DNA of 46,692 nucleotides from Marinibactrum halimedae (GCF_021234875.1 NZ_JAJQVM010000035.1:1-46692); one strand, 5' to 3'; counted from the stretch's first letter, positions 1-7,902 are shown. A program made the numbers and translations. Notes: generated from the sequence alone by a model not told the origin.

Positions 1-305
1 TGCCCTCGTATTAAACACTGTATAAAAGCGACCACAACGCCTAATGAGTAGTGACAGTGAGGAATACAATGATCTAGATAAAGGCGTCTGGTATGACCAC
101 AGCCGGTTCTTCCATAGCGAGCACTGCATAAGATTCGTTTACCAGTGACTTCATTAAAACGTGATGCCCCTCGTTTGTAGACATAGCCATGAGACACCCA
201 CTGATCATTTTTAAGGCAATGTTGGCATGTATCGGCTTTTGGGAGTGTTTTTAGGGATCGAGTGTAGGATTCTAGTGAGGAGAGTGAGGGAAAGAAGCGC
301 CGCAT
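1..305 (-). CDS. Zinc-ribbon protein, N-terminal part (runs off left edge)
   Basis: An open frame reads leftward from an ATG at 305 and is still open at base 1, giving 101 codons without a stop. It has a regular cysteine pattern: a CxxC pair at residues 27 and 30, then C60 and C69 in a basic 'GKRILC...GRTGCG' stretch, then C80 and C84. This layout is typical of an N-terminal zinc ribbon of a DNA-binding protein, and resembles conserved hypothetical or transposase-associated proteins of marine gammaproteobacteria. The function is inferred from this pattern only. The C-terminal part lies outside the window, so whether a catalytic transposase domain follows is unknown. No strong Shine-Dalgarno sequence precedes the ATG. 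The start is chosen as the first Met of the open frame. Confidence 0.55.
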   Translation of the reverse strand, partial: MRRFFPSLSSLESYTRSLKTLPKADTCQHCLKNDQWVSHGYVYKRGASRFNEVTGKRILCSARYGRTGCGHTRRLYLDHCIPHCHYSLGVVVAFIQCLIRG

Positions 306-713
306 AAAAAACCACTAAGTTGAAAAGGGGGAGATTCTACAGGGAAATTGAGTTTGTCGAATTAGCGTTGTAGGGAGCGGGTTGGATACGATGTTAATTG
401 GGTAGGAATAGGCTGGATCGTTCGATGGTAGTTTGGGAAATTACATGGTAATTCAACTGATTAATCCGTCAAGTGCGGATTTTTTAATGCCTCTAGAAAA
501 GCTATTAGAATCTACCCATGCTAAGTAAGATGCCTCACCTTTGTCTGTAGCCGCAAAAACTTTATCCGCTAATGTGGTACGTTCAGCGGTCATCTAGAAT
601 TCTGGTATTAAGAGAACACAGAGCGTACAATTTATTTTAATCGCTGTTGGTGTATAAACGACTATCTTGGTTATAGTCATCATCCATGTGTTCTCAATAT
701 AGAAGATCCAGCC
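306..713. other. Intergenic region with one possible small ORF
   Basis: This 408-bp stretch separates the left-edge gene (minus strand) from the Gfo/Idh/MocA gene (plus strand). I see no convincing promoter or terminator. The only coding candidate is the 46-codon minus-strand ORF at 453-593, listed separately. Confidence 0.5.
453..593 (-). CDS. Possible small protein, 46 aa, unknown
   Basis: A complete minus-strand ORF of 46 codons starts at an ATG (593) and ends at a TGA (453). The predicted peptide begins MTAERTTLADK and is hydrophilic with mixed charge, without a signal peptide, membrane segment or cysteine. The amino-acid composition looks protein-like rather than random, but there is no clear ribosome binding site and I recognise no family. 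It could be a real small protein, the remnant of a decayed longer gene, or chance. Confidence 0.25.
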   Translation of the reverse strand: MTAERTTLADKVFAATDKGEASYLAWVDSNSFSRGIKKSALDGLIS

Positions 714-1802
714 GTGAATATAGATCGTCGAGGTTTTATTAAATCATCTTCCGTGTTGCTGGGAGCAACGGTTGCCGGCGGGCTTTGTGCGTCAACGGAA
801 TCTTCTAAAAAGCTCGGGGTCGCGCTGGTGGGATTAGGTTACTACAGTACCGATTTATTGGCTCCGGCACTACAGCATACTCAACAGTGCTATTTATCCG
901 CCATTGTGACGGGTACTAAGGCGAAGGAGTCGCAATGGGCATCTCAGTATGGCATTAAAAATTCTAATATATACAATTATGATAATTTTGACGATATTAA
1001 AAATAATGCGGATATCGATATTGTGTATGTGGTATTACCCAATTCCATGCATAAAGAATTTACGATACGGGCAGCCCAAGCAGGTAAGCATGTTATTTGC
1101 GAAAAGCCGATGGCATTAAATGCAATAGAATGCGAGGAGATGATTCTAGCGTGTAAAAAAAATAATGTTCGGCTCACCATTGGTTACCGTCTGCATTTTG
1201 AGCCATACACGCAGCATATTATGTCACTTGGTAAATCGCTCCCTTTTGGTGATATTAAGTATATTCAAGCCGCAGCCGAATTTCGTACACAGCCTGAAGA
1301 CTTTCCCAATAGTTGGCGCCTGAAAAAATCAATGGGCGGGGGTTGGATGATGGATATGGGAATTTATGCCATTCAGGCCGCGCGTTATTCTAAACAAATG
1401 GAGCCTGTTGCGGTGACCGCGCAAACCGCCAATTCTCGGCCTCAGTATTTTAAAGAAGTGACAGAAACAACCACGGCGCAATTGTATTTCCCGGATGGGT
1501 CACTTGCTCAGATAACCGGTACGGCTGCGACCTTCGTTGGTAATTTAACAGTGGCCGCAGCAGATGGGCAGTATTATTTATCCCCGTTTTGGACTTATGA
1601 GGGTATTCGGGGAGGGACTTTATCCAAACCTTTTGATTTCCCTCTTGTTCATCAGCAGGTCACACAATTGGATGAAATGGCGATTTCTATTCGGGATAAT
1701 CTACCGATGCGTGTGGAAGCAGAAGAAGGGCTAAAGGATATGAGAGTGATGGATGCAATTTTTCGCTCCATTGCGCTCGGTGGCAAAAAAGTCATTATTT
1801 AA
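714..1802 (+). CDS. Tat-exported Gfo/Idh/MocA family oxidoreductase
   Basis: The 362-aa protein begins with a twin-arginine signal (DRRGFIKSS at residues 4-12, then a hydrophobic stretch to about residue 26), so it is probably exported folded with its cofactor. A Rossmann nucleotide-binding segment follows (VALVGLGYYS, residues 36-45), then the family's catalytic EKP motif (E130-K131-P132) and 'GYRLHFEP' near residue 157, as in the glucose-fructose oxidoreductase branch. 'GGGWMMDMGIY' also matches that branch. The known family reaction is NAD(P)-dependent oxidation or reduction of a sugar or polyol; the substrate here cannot be read from sequence. The start is GTG at 714, the only one that keeps the Tat motif complete. 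It faces the secreted GH26-like gene across a shared terminator, so a periplasmic sugar role is plausible. Confidence 0.85.
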   Translation: MNIDRRGFIKSSSVLLGATVAGGLCASTESSKKLGVALVGLGYYSTDLLAPALQHTQQCYLSAIVTGTKAKESQWASQYGIKNSNIYNYDNFDDIKNNADIDIVYVVLPNSMHKEFTIRAAQAGKHVICEKPMALNAIECEEMILACKKNNVRLTIGYRLHFEPYTQHIMSLGKSLPFGDIKYIQAAAEFRTQPEDFPNSWRLKKSMGGGWMMDMGIYAIQAARYSKQMEPVAVTAQTANSRPQYFKEVTETTTAQLYFPDGSLAQITGTAATFVGNLTVAAADGQYYLSPFWTYEGIRGGTLSKPFDFPLVHQQVTQLDEMAISIRDNLPMRVEAEEGLKDMRVMDAIFRSIALGGKKVII

Positions 1803-1928
1803 ATGCATAGTGAGAAAATTTTCAGAATTTTTCTGTATTGTAATCATTAGGATGAAAACGGTCAGCTTATCGAATTCAACCTCTTCAAGCGTCTCGGCTT
1901 GGTGTTTACTGTGCTTAAGGGTGAAATT

Positions 1929-1959
1929 AAAAAACCGACAGTAATACTGCCGGTTTTTG
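1929..1959. terminator. Bidirectional Rho-independent terminator
   Basis: AAAACCG (1931-1937) pairs with CGGTTTT (1951-1957). CAG/CTG continues the stem after one mismatch, around a 5-nt TAATA loop. T-runs occur on both strands (T5 on plus, T7 on minus). It lies between two convergent genes and can serve both. Confidence 0.8.
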
Positions 1960-1994
1960 TTGATGAAATTACACTTCTGAATATTGCTGGCTAT

Positions 1995-3383
1995 TTATAC
2001 CGGACAATTTGCAGAGGCGGCTTGTTCTTCACTATCAAAACACCGGTCACAAGACTCTGAAAAAACAGGATGACTTGCAGGACAATTATTCGGTGTTGGT
2101 GTTGGTGTTGGTGTTGGTGTTGGTGTTGGTGTTGGTGTTGGTGTTGGTGTTGGTGTTGGTGTTGGTGTTGGTGTTGGTGTTGGTGTTGGTGTTGGTGTTG
2201 GTGTTGGTGTTGGTGTTGGTGTCGGAGTCGGAGTCGGAGTCGGAGTCGGAGTCGGAGTCGGAGTGCCGCCCAATATTTCGAATAAATCAGGTGAGGCATT
2301 GAGCCAGTCGCTACCGCTAATTTCATTAACCCAATTATTTTGAATTAATGTGTTGGCTTCGACTCGTGTATCACCCCAATAACCATCGTTGTAAGGCGGT
2401 TGCCATAGCCATTGAGTATCCCAGTCGGCATTGATGTAGGCAACGGCTTTAATCACATCGTCATTTTGGTCAATGTAGTTAAAAAACGGTGCGTACCATT
2501 TATTCCAAATACCTAAGCCGCCATTAGGAACAGGAATGGCATTGTTGCCGGCAGGCTCTGTGGATTCGGTGAGTTCTTCAATGTCAAAGCGTTGAGAGGC
2601 TGACTCAGCAATAAGCACTGGTTTGTTATTCTGACGTGCAAATTGAACAACGTTGTTAACGCCTTCGTGGTCTCGGGTGCAATCATCTTGTCGGAAATAA
2701 GAAACCCCAACCCAATCTACGTAGTTGGCACCCGGCCACCACTCGGTGAAAGGCGCATTGTTGTGAGTCAGTACTTCACCGATCACGGCGCCTTTGCTGG
2801 CATCATTGTAGCTAGAGCAGTAGCTGGAACTGTGCCAAACCATAATGATGTTGTCTGCGTTTGCGGCTTCTTTTTTGTCGTACATGCGTCGCCAAGCTCG
2901 TTTGAATGGGCCAGGATTATAATCATTCCACTCCCCATCAAACTCATAACCCCAACGTACGTAAACCGGCCGCTCCCAACTTTTTAGAATGCGAATAAAT
3001 TCGTCAAGGTTATCGTCCAGTTGCCCGCTGTTAATTTGCCCGAGCTGTCCTTTCATCCAGACCCCTATGGTGAGCACGCTATTGGGGTAATCGCCAAATA
3101 GTCGTCCCATATTGTTGGGGCCGCCGCCGTTGTCTACATCCGTAATTAAACCGCCTAAATCTCCGATATTGATGTAGCCGGTGACGCCTCCGGGCACGAT
3201 ACCGACGCTGTCTGTGTAATTCTCAATACTGACTAAGTCTTGGCCCACAATCATGAGTTTTTTTCCTGCTGGAGGCAGGTAAGGGCCGCTGACTTGTGCG
3301 TAGGATGTGGAGATGCTCAGTCCTAATGCCGCTCCAACAATCAATTTGCTGATGGTGGAGCTGAGTTGTTTTGGTTTTATCAT
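1995..3383 (-). CDS. Secreted GH26-like glycoside hydrolase with long Thr-Pro linker
   Basis: The 462-aa protein has a Sec signal peptide ending near residue 30 (SYAQ), a GH26-like catalytic domain (about 37-373), an uninterrupted 29-copy Thr-Pro linker (374-431) and a 31-residue tail with four cysteines (434, 445, 448, 460). 'VRWGYEFDGEWN' supplies the likely acid/base Glu147 and 'VLIAESAS' the likely nucleophile Glu260, as in clan GH-A. GH26 covers beta-mannanases and beta-1,3-xylanases; the GYEFDG form leans towards the latter, but this is inference. The start is ATG 3383: an in-frame GTG at 3392 is itself part of the ribosome binding site AAGGTG, which sits 6-7 nt before this ATG. A LacI-type operator lies about 155 bp upstream, suggesting sugar-dependent control. 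Confidence 0.8.
   Translation of the reverse strand: MIKPKQLSSTISKLIVGAALGLSISTSYAQVSGPYLPPAGKKLMIVGQDLVSIENYTDSVGIVPGGVTGYINIGDLGGLITDVDNGGGPNNMGRLFGDYPNSVLTIGVWMKGQLGQINSGQLDDNLDEFIRILKSWERPVYVRWGYEFDGEWNDYNPGPFKRAWRRMYDKKEAANADNIIMVWHSSSYCSSYNDASKGAVIGEVLTHNNAPFTEWWPGANYVDWVGVSYFRQDDCTRDHEGVNNVVQFARQNNKPVLIAESASQRFDIEELTESTEPAGNNAIPVPNGGLGIWNKWYAPFFNYIDQNDDVIKAVAYINADWDTQWLWQPPYNDGYWGDTRVEANTLIQNNWVNEISGSDWLNASPDLFEILGGTPTPTPTPTPTPTPTPTPTPTPTPTPTPTPTPTPTPTPTPTPTPTPTPTPTPTPTPTPNNCPASHPVFSESCDRCFDSEEQAASANCPV
2092..2265. repeat. Hexanucleotide repeat, 29 copies, encoding (Thr-Pro)n
   Basis: On the plus strand this is 21 copies of GGTGTT, one GGTGTC junction copy, then 7 copies of the GGAGTC type. 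All encode Thr-Pro on the minus strand. Two pure blocks with different synonymous codons suggest two separate expansion events. Such tracts are prone to slippage, and any gain or loss of whole units stays in frame. Confidence 0.95.
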
Positions 3384-3538
3384 TATTATCACCTTTTATT
3401 TTGAATAACAAAAAGACACAAATGTAAGAAGTGTTTTTCTACTTTGTTTTATTAACAATAAAGAAAACATCAATACAACATTTGTGATACCACGGGAGTG
3501 ATATTCTTTTACTTGGTAGTCCCTGGAGATTATCGCTT

Positions 3539-3552
3539 TGTAATCGTTTACA
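3539..3552. promoter_or_regulatory. LacI/GalR-family operator (cre-like palindrome)
   Basis: TGTAATCGTTTACA has TGTAA/TTACA arms around a central CG, the classic operator shape for LacI/GalR-family regulators and CcpA cre boxes. It lies about 155 bp upstream of the GH26-like start codon. The cognate regulator is not in the window. Confidence 0.55.
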
Positions 3553-3804
3553 TTTTTATGCGGCTTTAGGGCTAGTCCGATGTTCGGTATTTAGTGTATT
3601 CGTTTATGTAATATTTTTAGGTATGTGATTAATAGGCTGCAGCGGATGAGTTTGAATTTATTAATTCTTATTTTTATTGTTAATTTTAATGTGTTTCGGA
3701 TTTATTAGGTTTTAGGTAATTTGTCGCTTATCTCGATAATTTGTGCTTCTCACATTAAAACTTTGGTGAAAGAAGTTCAACTGTTTTTATAAGGTGGTTT
3801 TTGT

Positions 3805-3870
3805 ATGATAAGCCGACGTGAAAATCGTTACATTAAAAGGCTGTGTTTTAGTGGTGTGGTTCATGAGTGA
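3805..3870 (+). CDS. Possible 21-aa small ORF
   Basis: An ATG at 3805 is preceded by AAGGTGG at 7-nt spacing, a good ribosome binding site. The 21-codon peptide is rich in Arg and Lys, and its TGA overlaps a second small ORF's start region (3863). No family is recognised. The good binding site is the only evidence. Confidence 0.2.
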   Translation: MISRRENRYIKRLCFSGVVHE

Positions 3871-3952
3871 AAATGAAAGAGGTTTATTAAAAACGCTCTT
3901 CAAAAATCAAATGGGTTTATTTTTGCAGTTAAGTTGGAGCCAAATGAGATAG
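3863..3952 (+). CDS. Possible 29-aa small ORF overlapping the previous one
   Basis: This 29-codon frame (MSENERGLLK...) begins inside the last codons of the 3805 ORF and overlaps it by 8 nt, which would allow translational coupling. There is no recognised family and it may be chance. Confidence 0.15.
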   Translation: MSENERGLLKTLFKNQMGLFLQLSWSQMR

Positions 3953-4180
3953 TGGTGATAACTATTGTGTGTGGGAGAAGAAAAGGTTGGCGAGAAGTTT
4001 TGAATGACGTTTCTATTTGAGAGTGTTAGATAAGATGATTTTTGTGCCATTGGGCGTCAATTTTGAAACATTTTCTAGAAATAAACCAAAAACTGTTAAA
4101 AACAGGATAATAGGGTAAATCCAACAACCTAAAAACCAACGTATCTATTCGTAACATCCATCAGTTTGTTACCGTGTTCT

Positions 4181-4224
4181 TTTGGGTTTGAGCCCTAGGT
4201 AGTTTGGGTTTGAGCCCTAGGTAG
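4181..4224. repeat. Perfect 22-bp tandem duplication
   Basis: The unit that starts TTTGGGTTTGAGCCCTAGG occurs twice head to tail with no mismatch (4181-4202 and 4203-4224). It lies in the non-coding region upstream of nfuA. Identity of the copies suggests a recent duplication. Confidence 0.9.
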
Positions 4225-4609
4225 TGCATGTAACATAGAGGGTTGATAGTCATGTCTGCGAAGCTGGTAAGTACATGTTGAAAGGTAGCCGTTGGAATTT
4301 GTGGTAAAGGTGTACGATTGTTAGTCTGATGAATTAGGCTTATCGATGATTTCGTGCTACCTGACCCTGATATGGTTTAAAAACGACCCCCGAGCTGAAG
4401 GCAAGTTAAGAGTGAGTGAGAAACGGGCAAATCAATGCCGGTGGCGCTATTGATAATCAACGGATTAATAGCCCTAGTTTTATTGGGGTGGAGTGGTGGC
4501 ACCTTACGTGGCAAAATTCGTCTTACGAAAAGAAGAGGTTTGCTTATTTGTGTTACCTCAACACCAAAGCAACCTCCTGATGTATTTTGGAAAAAGGCCA
4601 ACGCTTTAT

Positions 4610-5188
4610 ATGGTAACCATTACAGAATCTGCGCAAGAGTATCTTGCTGAATTACTCTCGAAACAAAACGAAGAAGGCATTGGCATTCGGATGTTTGTCT
4701 CTAGCCCCGGAACCCCCCAAGCGGAAACCTGCATTGCTTATTGTCGCCCCGGTGAAGAAAATGAGGCTGATGAGGTGGTCGAGTTTGGGGCATTCAAAGC
4801 TTATTTCGAAGGGCGCAGCTTGCCTTACTTGGAAGAGGCGAAAGTCGATTATTCACCAGACCGAATGGGAGGGCAGTTGACGATTCGGGCACCGAACTCA
4901 AAAATGCCCAAGGTGACTGAAGACAGCCCTTTAGAAGATAAGGTCAATTACGTTCTTTATAATGATGTGAACCCCGGTTTAGCGGCCCACAATGGCAGTG
5001 TTGCCTTGAAAGAAATCACGGAAGACAACTTCGCTGTTCTGCAATTTGGGGGTGGTTGCCAAGGGTGTAGCTCGGCGGATATCACCTTAAGGGAAGGGGT
5101 GGAAAAGACCCTGAAAGAGAAAGTGCCGGAGCTGGCGGGGGTGCGTGATATGACGGATCACTCTGATCGATCACAGGCGTATTATTAA
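4610..5188 (+). CDS. nfuA: Fe-S cluster carrier/biogenesis protein NfuA
   Basis: This 192-aa cytoplasmic protein carries [4Fe-4S] clusters to apoproteins, particularly under stress. It has the two-domain NfuA layout: a degenerate A-type (IscA-like) domain over about residues 1-100, then an Nfu domain with the cluster-binding C150-x-x-C153 in FGGGCQGCS. It ends in the characteristic '...YY'. Length and both domain positions match E. coli NfuA (191 aa; cysteines 149 and 152). The start is the ATG at 4610, which aligns with the E. coli N terminus; the open frame upstream (to 4493) would add 39 unrelated residues. The binding site is weak (AAAAAGG about 14 nt upstream). A strong terminator follows, so it is probably monocistronic. 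Confidence 0.95.
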   Translation: MVTITESAQEYLAELLSKQNEEGIGIRMFVSSPGTPQAETCIAYCRPGEENEADEVVEFGAFKAYFEGRSLPYLEEAKVDYSPDRMGGQLTIRAPNSKMPKVTEDSPLEDKVNYVLYNDVNPGLAAHNGSVALKEITEDNFAVLQFGGGCQGCSSADITLREGVEKTLKEKVPELAGVRDMTDHSDRSQAYY

Positions 5189-5221
5189 TTGCGTGTTGTG
5201 GAGTTAAGAGCGTTGTAATCC

Positions 5222-5249
5222 AAAAACCCGGTAATAAACCGGGTTTTTT
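5222..5249 (+). terminator. Rho-independent terminator of nfuA
   Basis: An 11-bp perfect stem, AAAAACCCGGT (5222-5232) with ACCGGGTTTTT (5238-5248), closes a 5-nt loop and is followed by a T-run. It lies 33 bp after the nfuA stop codon. Confidence 0.92.
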
Positions 5250-5366
5250 GTGCTTGCTTTCCAGGTTATAGATGTCTTAACGCTTAAGCCCCTTATTATT
5301 GGCCACGGCTACCTACACTTCCCATCACTACTTACACTTCTCACAACTGCCTATGGGTATTATTTT

Positions 5367-5720
5367 ATGGCACACACACATCATCACATCAATTACATTG
5401 AAATTCCCACAAAAGACTTAGAGTCGACGAAATCTTTTTTTGCGTTGGTGTTTGGGTGGACATTTCAGGACTTTGGGCCGGATTATTCCAGCTTCTTGGC
5501 TTGTGGGGTCGATGGCGGCTTTTTTACTTCAGAGCAGTCGGTTTCGACGGTTACGGGGAGTCCGTTGATTGTCATTTACAGTCAAGATTTGGAGGCCACG
5601 TTGCAGTCTGTGGAGAGTGCCGGTGGCAAAGTGGTAAAACCTATCTTTTCCTTTCCCGGTGGACGACGCTTCCATTTTGAGGAGCCCAGTGGTAATGAAT
5701 ATGCGGTGTGGTCTGAATAG
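5367..5720 (+). CDS. VOC (glyoxalase/bleomycin-resistance fold) family protein
   Basis: The 117-aa protein has the paired beta-alpha-beta-beta-beta layout of the VOC superfamily. 'HHHINYIEIPTKDLESTKSFF' opens the first module, with 'FGWTF' soon after. The second module ends 'FHFEEPSGNEYAVWSE', where the terminal Glu region is typical of metal-binding VOC proteins. This subgroup resembles small glyoxalase-like proteins of unknown substrate. The start is placed at ATG 5367, giving the family's usual length; the frame is open upstream to a GTG at 5250, but that would begin inside the nfuA terminator and adds 39 residues without family character. The N terminus is His-rich (four of the first six residues). 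It appears to be transcribed alone. Confidence 0.8.
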   Translation: MAHTHHHINYIEIPTKDLESTKSFFALVFGWTFQDFGPDYSSFLACGVDGGFFTSEQSVSTVTGSPLIVIYSQDLEATLQSVESAGGKVVKPIFSFPGGRRFHFEEPSGNEYAVWSE

Positions 5721-5760
5721 GGCTCGTTAATGGTTTAATGGCATCAAGGTAATGAATGGT

Positions 5761-6150
5761 TTAGTGTTTTTTACTTTGATTGCCTAGTTTGGTGCTGTAG
5801 GTCAGTAAGACATCTAGGTAGTCTTTCTCGGCCATTAAGTTGGTATTGAGTTTAGGCATGATGTGTATCTTTTTGCCGTCCCAATGCAGCATTAATGGGT
5901 GGTAATGATGTTGCCCTGCTGTGTCGTGATAAACCGAGTAAATGGCGGTTTTTAGTGGTTTGAAAGAGAGTGACGCTGCAATTTTCGCAATGGTCTTTGC
6001 ATTAATGCTTTTTGCGTTCAGTGGTTTTTCACTGATGAGAAACAGGTAGTTTTTACCCTGCATTTGTGTGTATCGAATGGTGGCACTGGGTCGATGTTTA
6101 GGCCGACGACTCTGTCCTTGAGCGCGGTTTTTTTGCAATGAGTTGTCCAT
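5761..6150 (-). CDS. Hypothetical protein, 129 aa
   Basis: A perfect AGGAGG ribosome binding site lies 5 nt before the ATG at 6150, which is strong evidence that this is translated. The first 25 residues are very basic (KNRAQGQSRRPKHRP), followed by a compact alpha/beta-looking region with 'YLFLISEKPLNAK', several histidines around residues 74-83 (HDTAGQHHYHP) and a basic C terminus. There is no signal peptide or membrane helix. I do not recognise the family. The basic N-terminal tail could contact nucleic acid, but that is only a guess. It converges with the VOC gene and stands alone. Confidence 0.65.
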   Translation of the reverse strand: MDNSLQKNRAQGQSRRPKHRPSATIRYTQMQGKNYLFLISEKPLNAKSINAKTIAKIAASLSFKPLKTAIYSVYHDTAGQHHYHPLMLHWDGKKIHIMPKLNTNLMAEKDYLDVLLTYSTKLGNQSKKH

Positions 6151-6636
6151 AGGAACCTCCTAAAATCTCCATCTGCTGAGCCATATTCATATCGAAATTC
6201 ACACAACTGTCCAGACTGGGGACAACCTAACGACAGGCGATATGACACAGGCGTCAATGAATAAAAAATATGTTGCAACAGGCGAGTGTTACGCTTTTTA
6301 AGTTTGTTTTTCATCATTGTTATTGGATATCACGAGCCCATTTCTATTGATGTTGGGTTTTTATTCCGTGATTGCGTTCGAGACTATCCCTGCGTCCGAT
6401 GGATTACAACGTGGAAGTCGACGTTTTATTGGCATTTTGAGTAGAGGTTTTGATTTTTTAGACCGGAGTCGTCTAACTGAAGAGGTGTAGATTCCAGATA
6501 AAATGAGGAGTGTCACGTTTTGTGACCAAATAGAGCGATATATAAACAAAAACAAAAGGTCTCAATAGAGACCTTTTGTTGATGTCAAAACCTTCTTTGC
6601 TAGGGGCTATAGCTAGGGTTTAGGGGCTACGCTCCG
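6151..6636. other. Intergenic region, about 490 bp
   Basis: It contains the ribosome binding site and presumed promoter of the 129-aa gene at its left end, and the DAHP synthase terminator (6552-6579) at its right. Short open frames here lack ribosome binding sites and protein-like composition. Confidence 0.5.
6552..6579 (-). terminator. Terminator of the DAHP synthase gene
   Basis: ACAAAAGGTCTC (6552-6563) pairs perfectly over 12 bp with GAGACCTTTTGT (6568-6579) around an AATA loop. A T-rich tract follows on the minus strand. It lies about 60 bp beyond the stop codon. Confidence 0.9.
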
Positions 6637-7716
6637 TTACCAGCGCCCAGGAAGTACCGTTTTTAGTTTGTCGTGCAATGTGCGCAAGCAGCGCTCTGTG
6701 GTGTTCCAATCAATACATTTATCGGTAACCGAAACCCCATAGGTTAAGTCTTCTAGGTTTTCAGGAATTGATTGGTTGCCTGGGCCAATGTTGCTTTCAA
6801 TCATGAGCCCAATAATGGATTTATTGCCCTCAATGATTTGATTCATGGCGTTTTCAATGACCAATGGTTGCAGCTCGTGATTTTTATTGGAATTGGCGTG
6901 GCTGCAGTCGATCATGATGTTGGGGGTGATGCCGGCATCGTTCAATTCACGCTCACATACCGACACACTGACGGAATCATAATTGGGTTTGCCGTTCCCA
7001 CCACGTAATACAACGTGACCGTAAGGGTTACCCCGAGTATGGATAATCGAAACCTGGCCATCGCCGTTAATGCCCAAAAAGCGATGAGGGTTAGCGGTGG
7101 ATTGCAACGCATTGATTGCCACCGTCAAGCTGCCGTCGGTGCCATTCTTAAAGCCCACCGCTGAAGACAAGCCACTGGCCATTTCTCGGTGAGTTTGTGA
7201 TTCGGTGGTGCGAGCGCCAATGGCCGACCAGCTGATTAAATCTTGCATGTACTGGGGTGAGATTGGGTCGAGTGCTTCGGTAGCGGTCGGTAAGCCAAGC
7301 TCGGCGACATCCAGCAGCAATTGGCGACCAATATGCAATCCTTCTTGAATTTTGAACGAGTCGTTGAGGTAAGGGTCGTTGATTAGGCCTTTCCAGCCAA
7401 CCGTTGTCCGTGGCTTTTCGAAATACACGCGCATGATGACAAAAATCGTGTCACTGATTTCTTCAGCCAGTGCTTTTAATCGTTCGGCGTAATCTTTCGC
7501 GGCCTGGACGTCGTGAATGGAACAGGGGCCGATGACGACCATCAAACGATGATCTTTCCGGTCGAGAATATTCCGAACGGTGGTCCGGCCTTTGGTGACG
7601 GTCTGGGCCGCCTTTTCACTGATGGCAATGTCGTTTTTGAGGGTGTCTGGGGTGATCAGGAGTTCCTGAGACACCACATTTAAGTCATCGATTAAGTCGC
7701 TCATGGTCTGTTCCAT
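6637..7716 (-). CDS. aroF: 3-deoxy-7-phosphoheptulonate (DAHP) synthase, class I
   Basis: This 359-aa cytoplasmic enzyme condenses phosphoenolpyruvate with erythrose 4-phosphate, the first step of aromatic amino acid synthesis. Diagnostic class I motifs are present: 'VVIGPCSIHD' with metal ligand Cys65, 'RVYFEKPRTTVGWKGLINDP', 'GARTTESQ' and the 'MIDCSHANS' motif. 'FLGINGDGQVS...GNPYGHVVLRGG' and 'IIGLMIESNI' are closer to the E. coli AroF (Tyr-sensitive) isozyme than to AroG, but which amino acid inhibits it cannot be read directly. A second Met at residue 5 is an alternative start. It feeds the same pathway as the trp genes at 24-27 kb but is not linked to them. Confidence 0.93.
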   Translation of the reverse strand: MEQTMSDLIDDLNVVSQELLITPDTLKNDIAISEKAAQTVTKGRTTVRNILDRKDHRLMVVIGPCSIHDVQAAKDYAERLKALAEEISDTIFVIMRVYFEKPRTTVGWKGLINDPYLNDSFKIQEGLHIGRQLLLDVAELGLPTATEALDPISPQYMQDLISWSAIGARTTESQTHREMASGLSSAVGFKNGTDGSLTVAINALQSTANPHRFLGINGDGQVSIIHTRGNPYGHVVLRGGNGKPNYDSVSVSVCERELNDAGITPNIMIDCSHANSNKNHELQPLVIENAMNQIIEGNKSIIGLMIESNIGPGNQSIPENLEDLTYGVSVTDKCIDWNTTERCLRTLHDKLKTVLPGRW

Positions 7717-7796
7717 TGTTTAGGCAGTTTTCAGGCCTTATTGTTAGTTTTTCACAGTTTCTTATCGCCGTGATTCCATTCCGACGTTTGCCGCAG

Positions 7797-7854
7797 TTGG
7801 TCTGTTAGCAATTGGTCTGTTGGCAGCTGGACTGTAGTTGGCAGCTGGAGTGTA
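7797..7854. repeat. Overlapping 15-bp and 18-bp tandem duplications
   Basis: A 15-bp unit (TTGGTCTGTTAGCAA, 7797-7811) is followed by a near copy (7812-7826). An overlapping 18-bp unit starting GTTGGCAGCTGGA occurs at 7819-7836 and 7837-7854 with one mismatch. It lies in the 5' region of the DAHP synthase gene (7717-8072 otherwise holds no gene). Confidence 0.85.
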
Positions 7855-7902
7855 ATAGTAGCCATTACTGATTGGGTTTCGCAATTTTGTCACGCTTGCG
7901 TT

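Larger units (their letters stand above)
3384..4609. other. 1.2-kb A+T-rich intergenic region
   Basis: This stretch between the divergent GH26-like gene and nfuA contains no substantial gene. It holds a LacI-type operator (3539-3552), two tiny overlapping ORFs (3805-3952) and a perfect 22-bp tandem duplication (4181-4224). A longer frame upstream of nfuA (from 4493) has no family similarity and is not counted as coding. Confidence 0.6.

Noticed and set aside
2009-2302. Plus-strand ORFs of poly-Leu-Val and poly-Cys-Trp across the repeat tract
   Set aside because: All frames of a hexanucleotide repeat lacking stops stay open; the minus-strand GH26-like protein is the real gene.
4493-4609. Longer N terminus for NfuA
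   Set aside because: The added 39 residues have no family similarity; the ATG at 4610 matches the E. coli start exactly.
6018-6317. 99-codon ORF overlapping the 129-aa gene
   Set aside because: It shares DNA with a gene that has a perfect AGGAGG site and has none itself.
6361-6555. 64-codon minus-strand ORF
   Set aside because: No ribosome binding site, no family and overlap with the DAHP synthase terminator.
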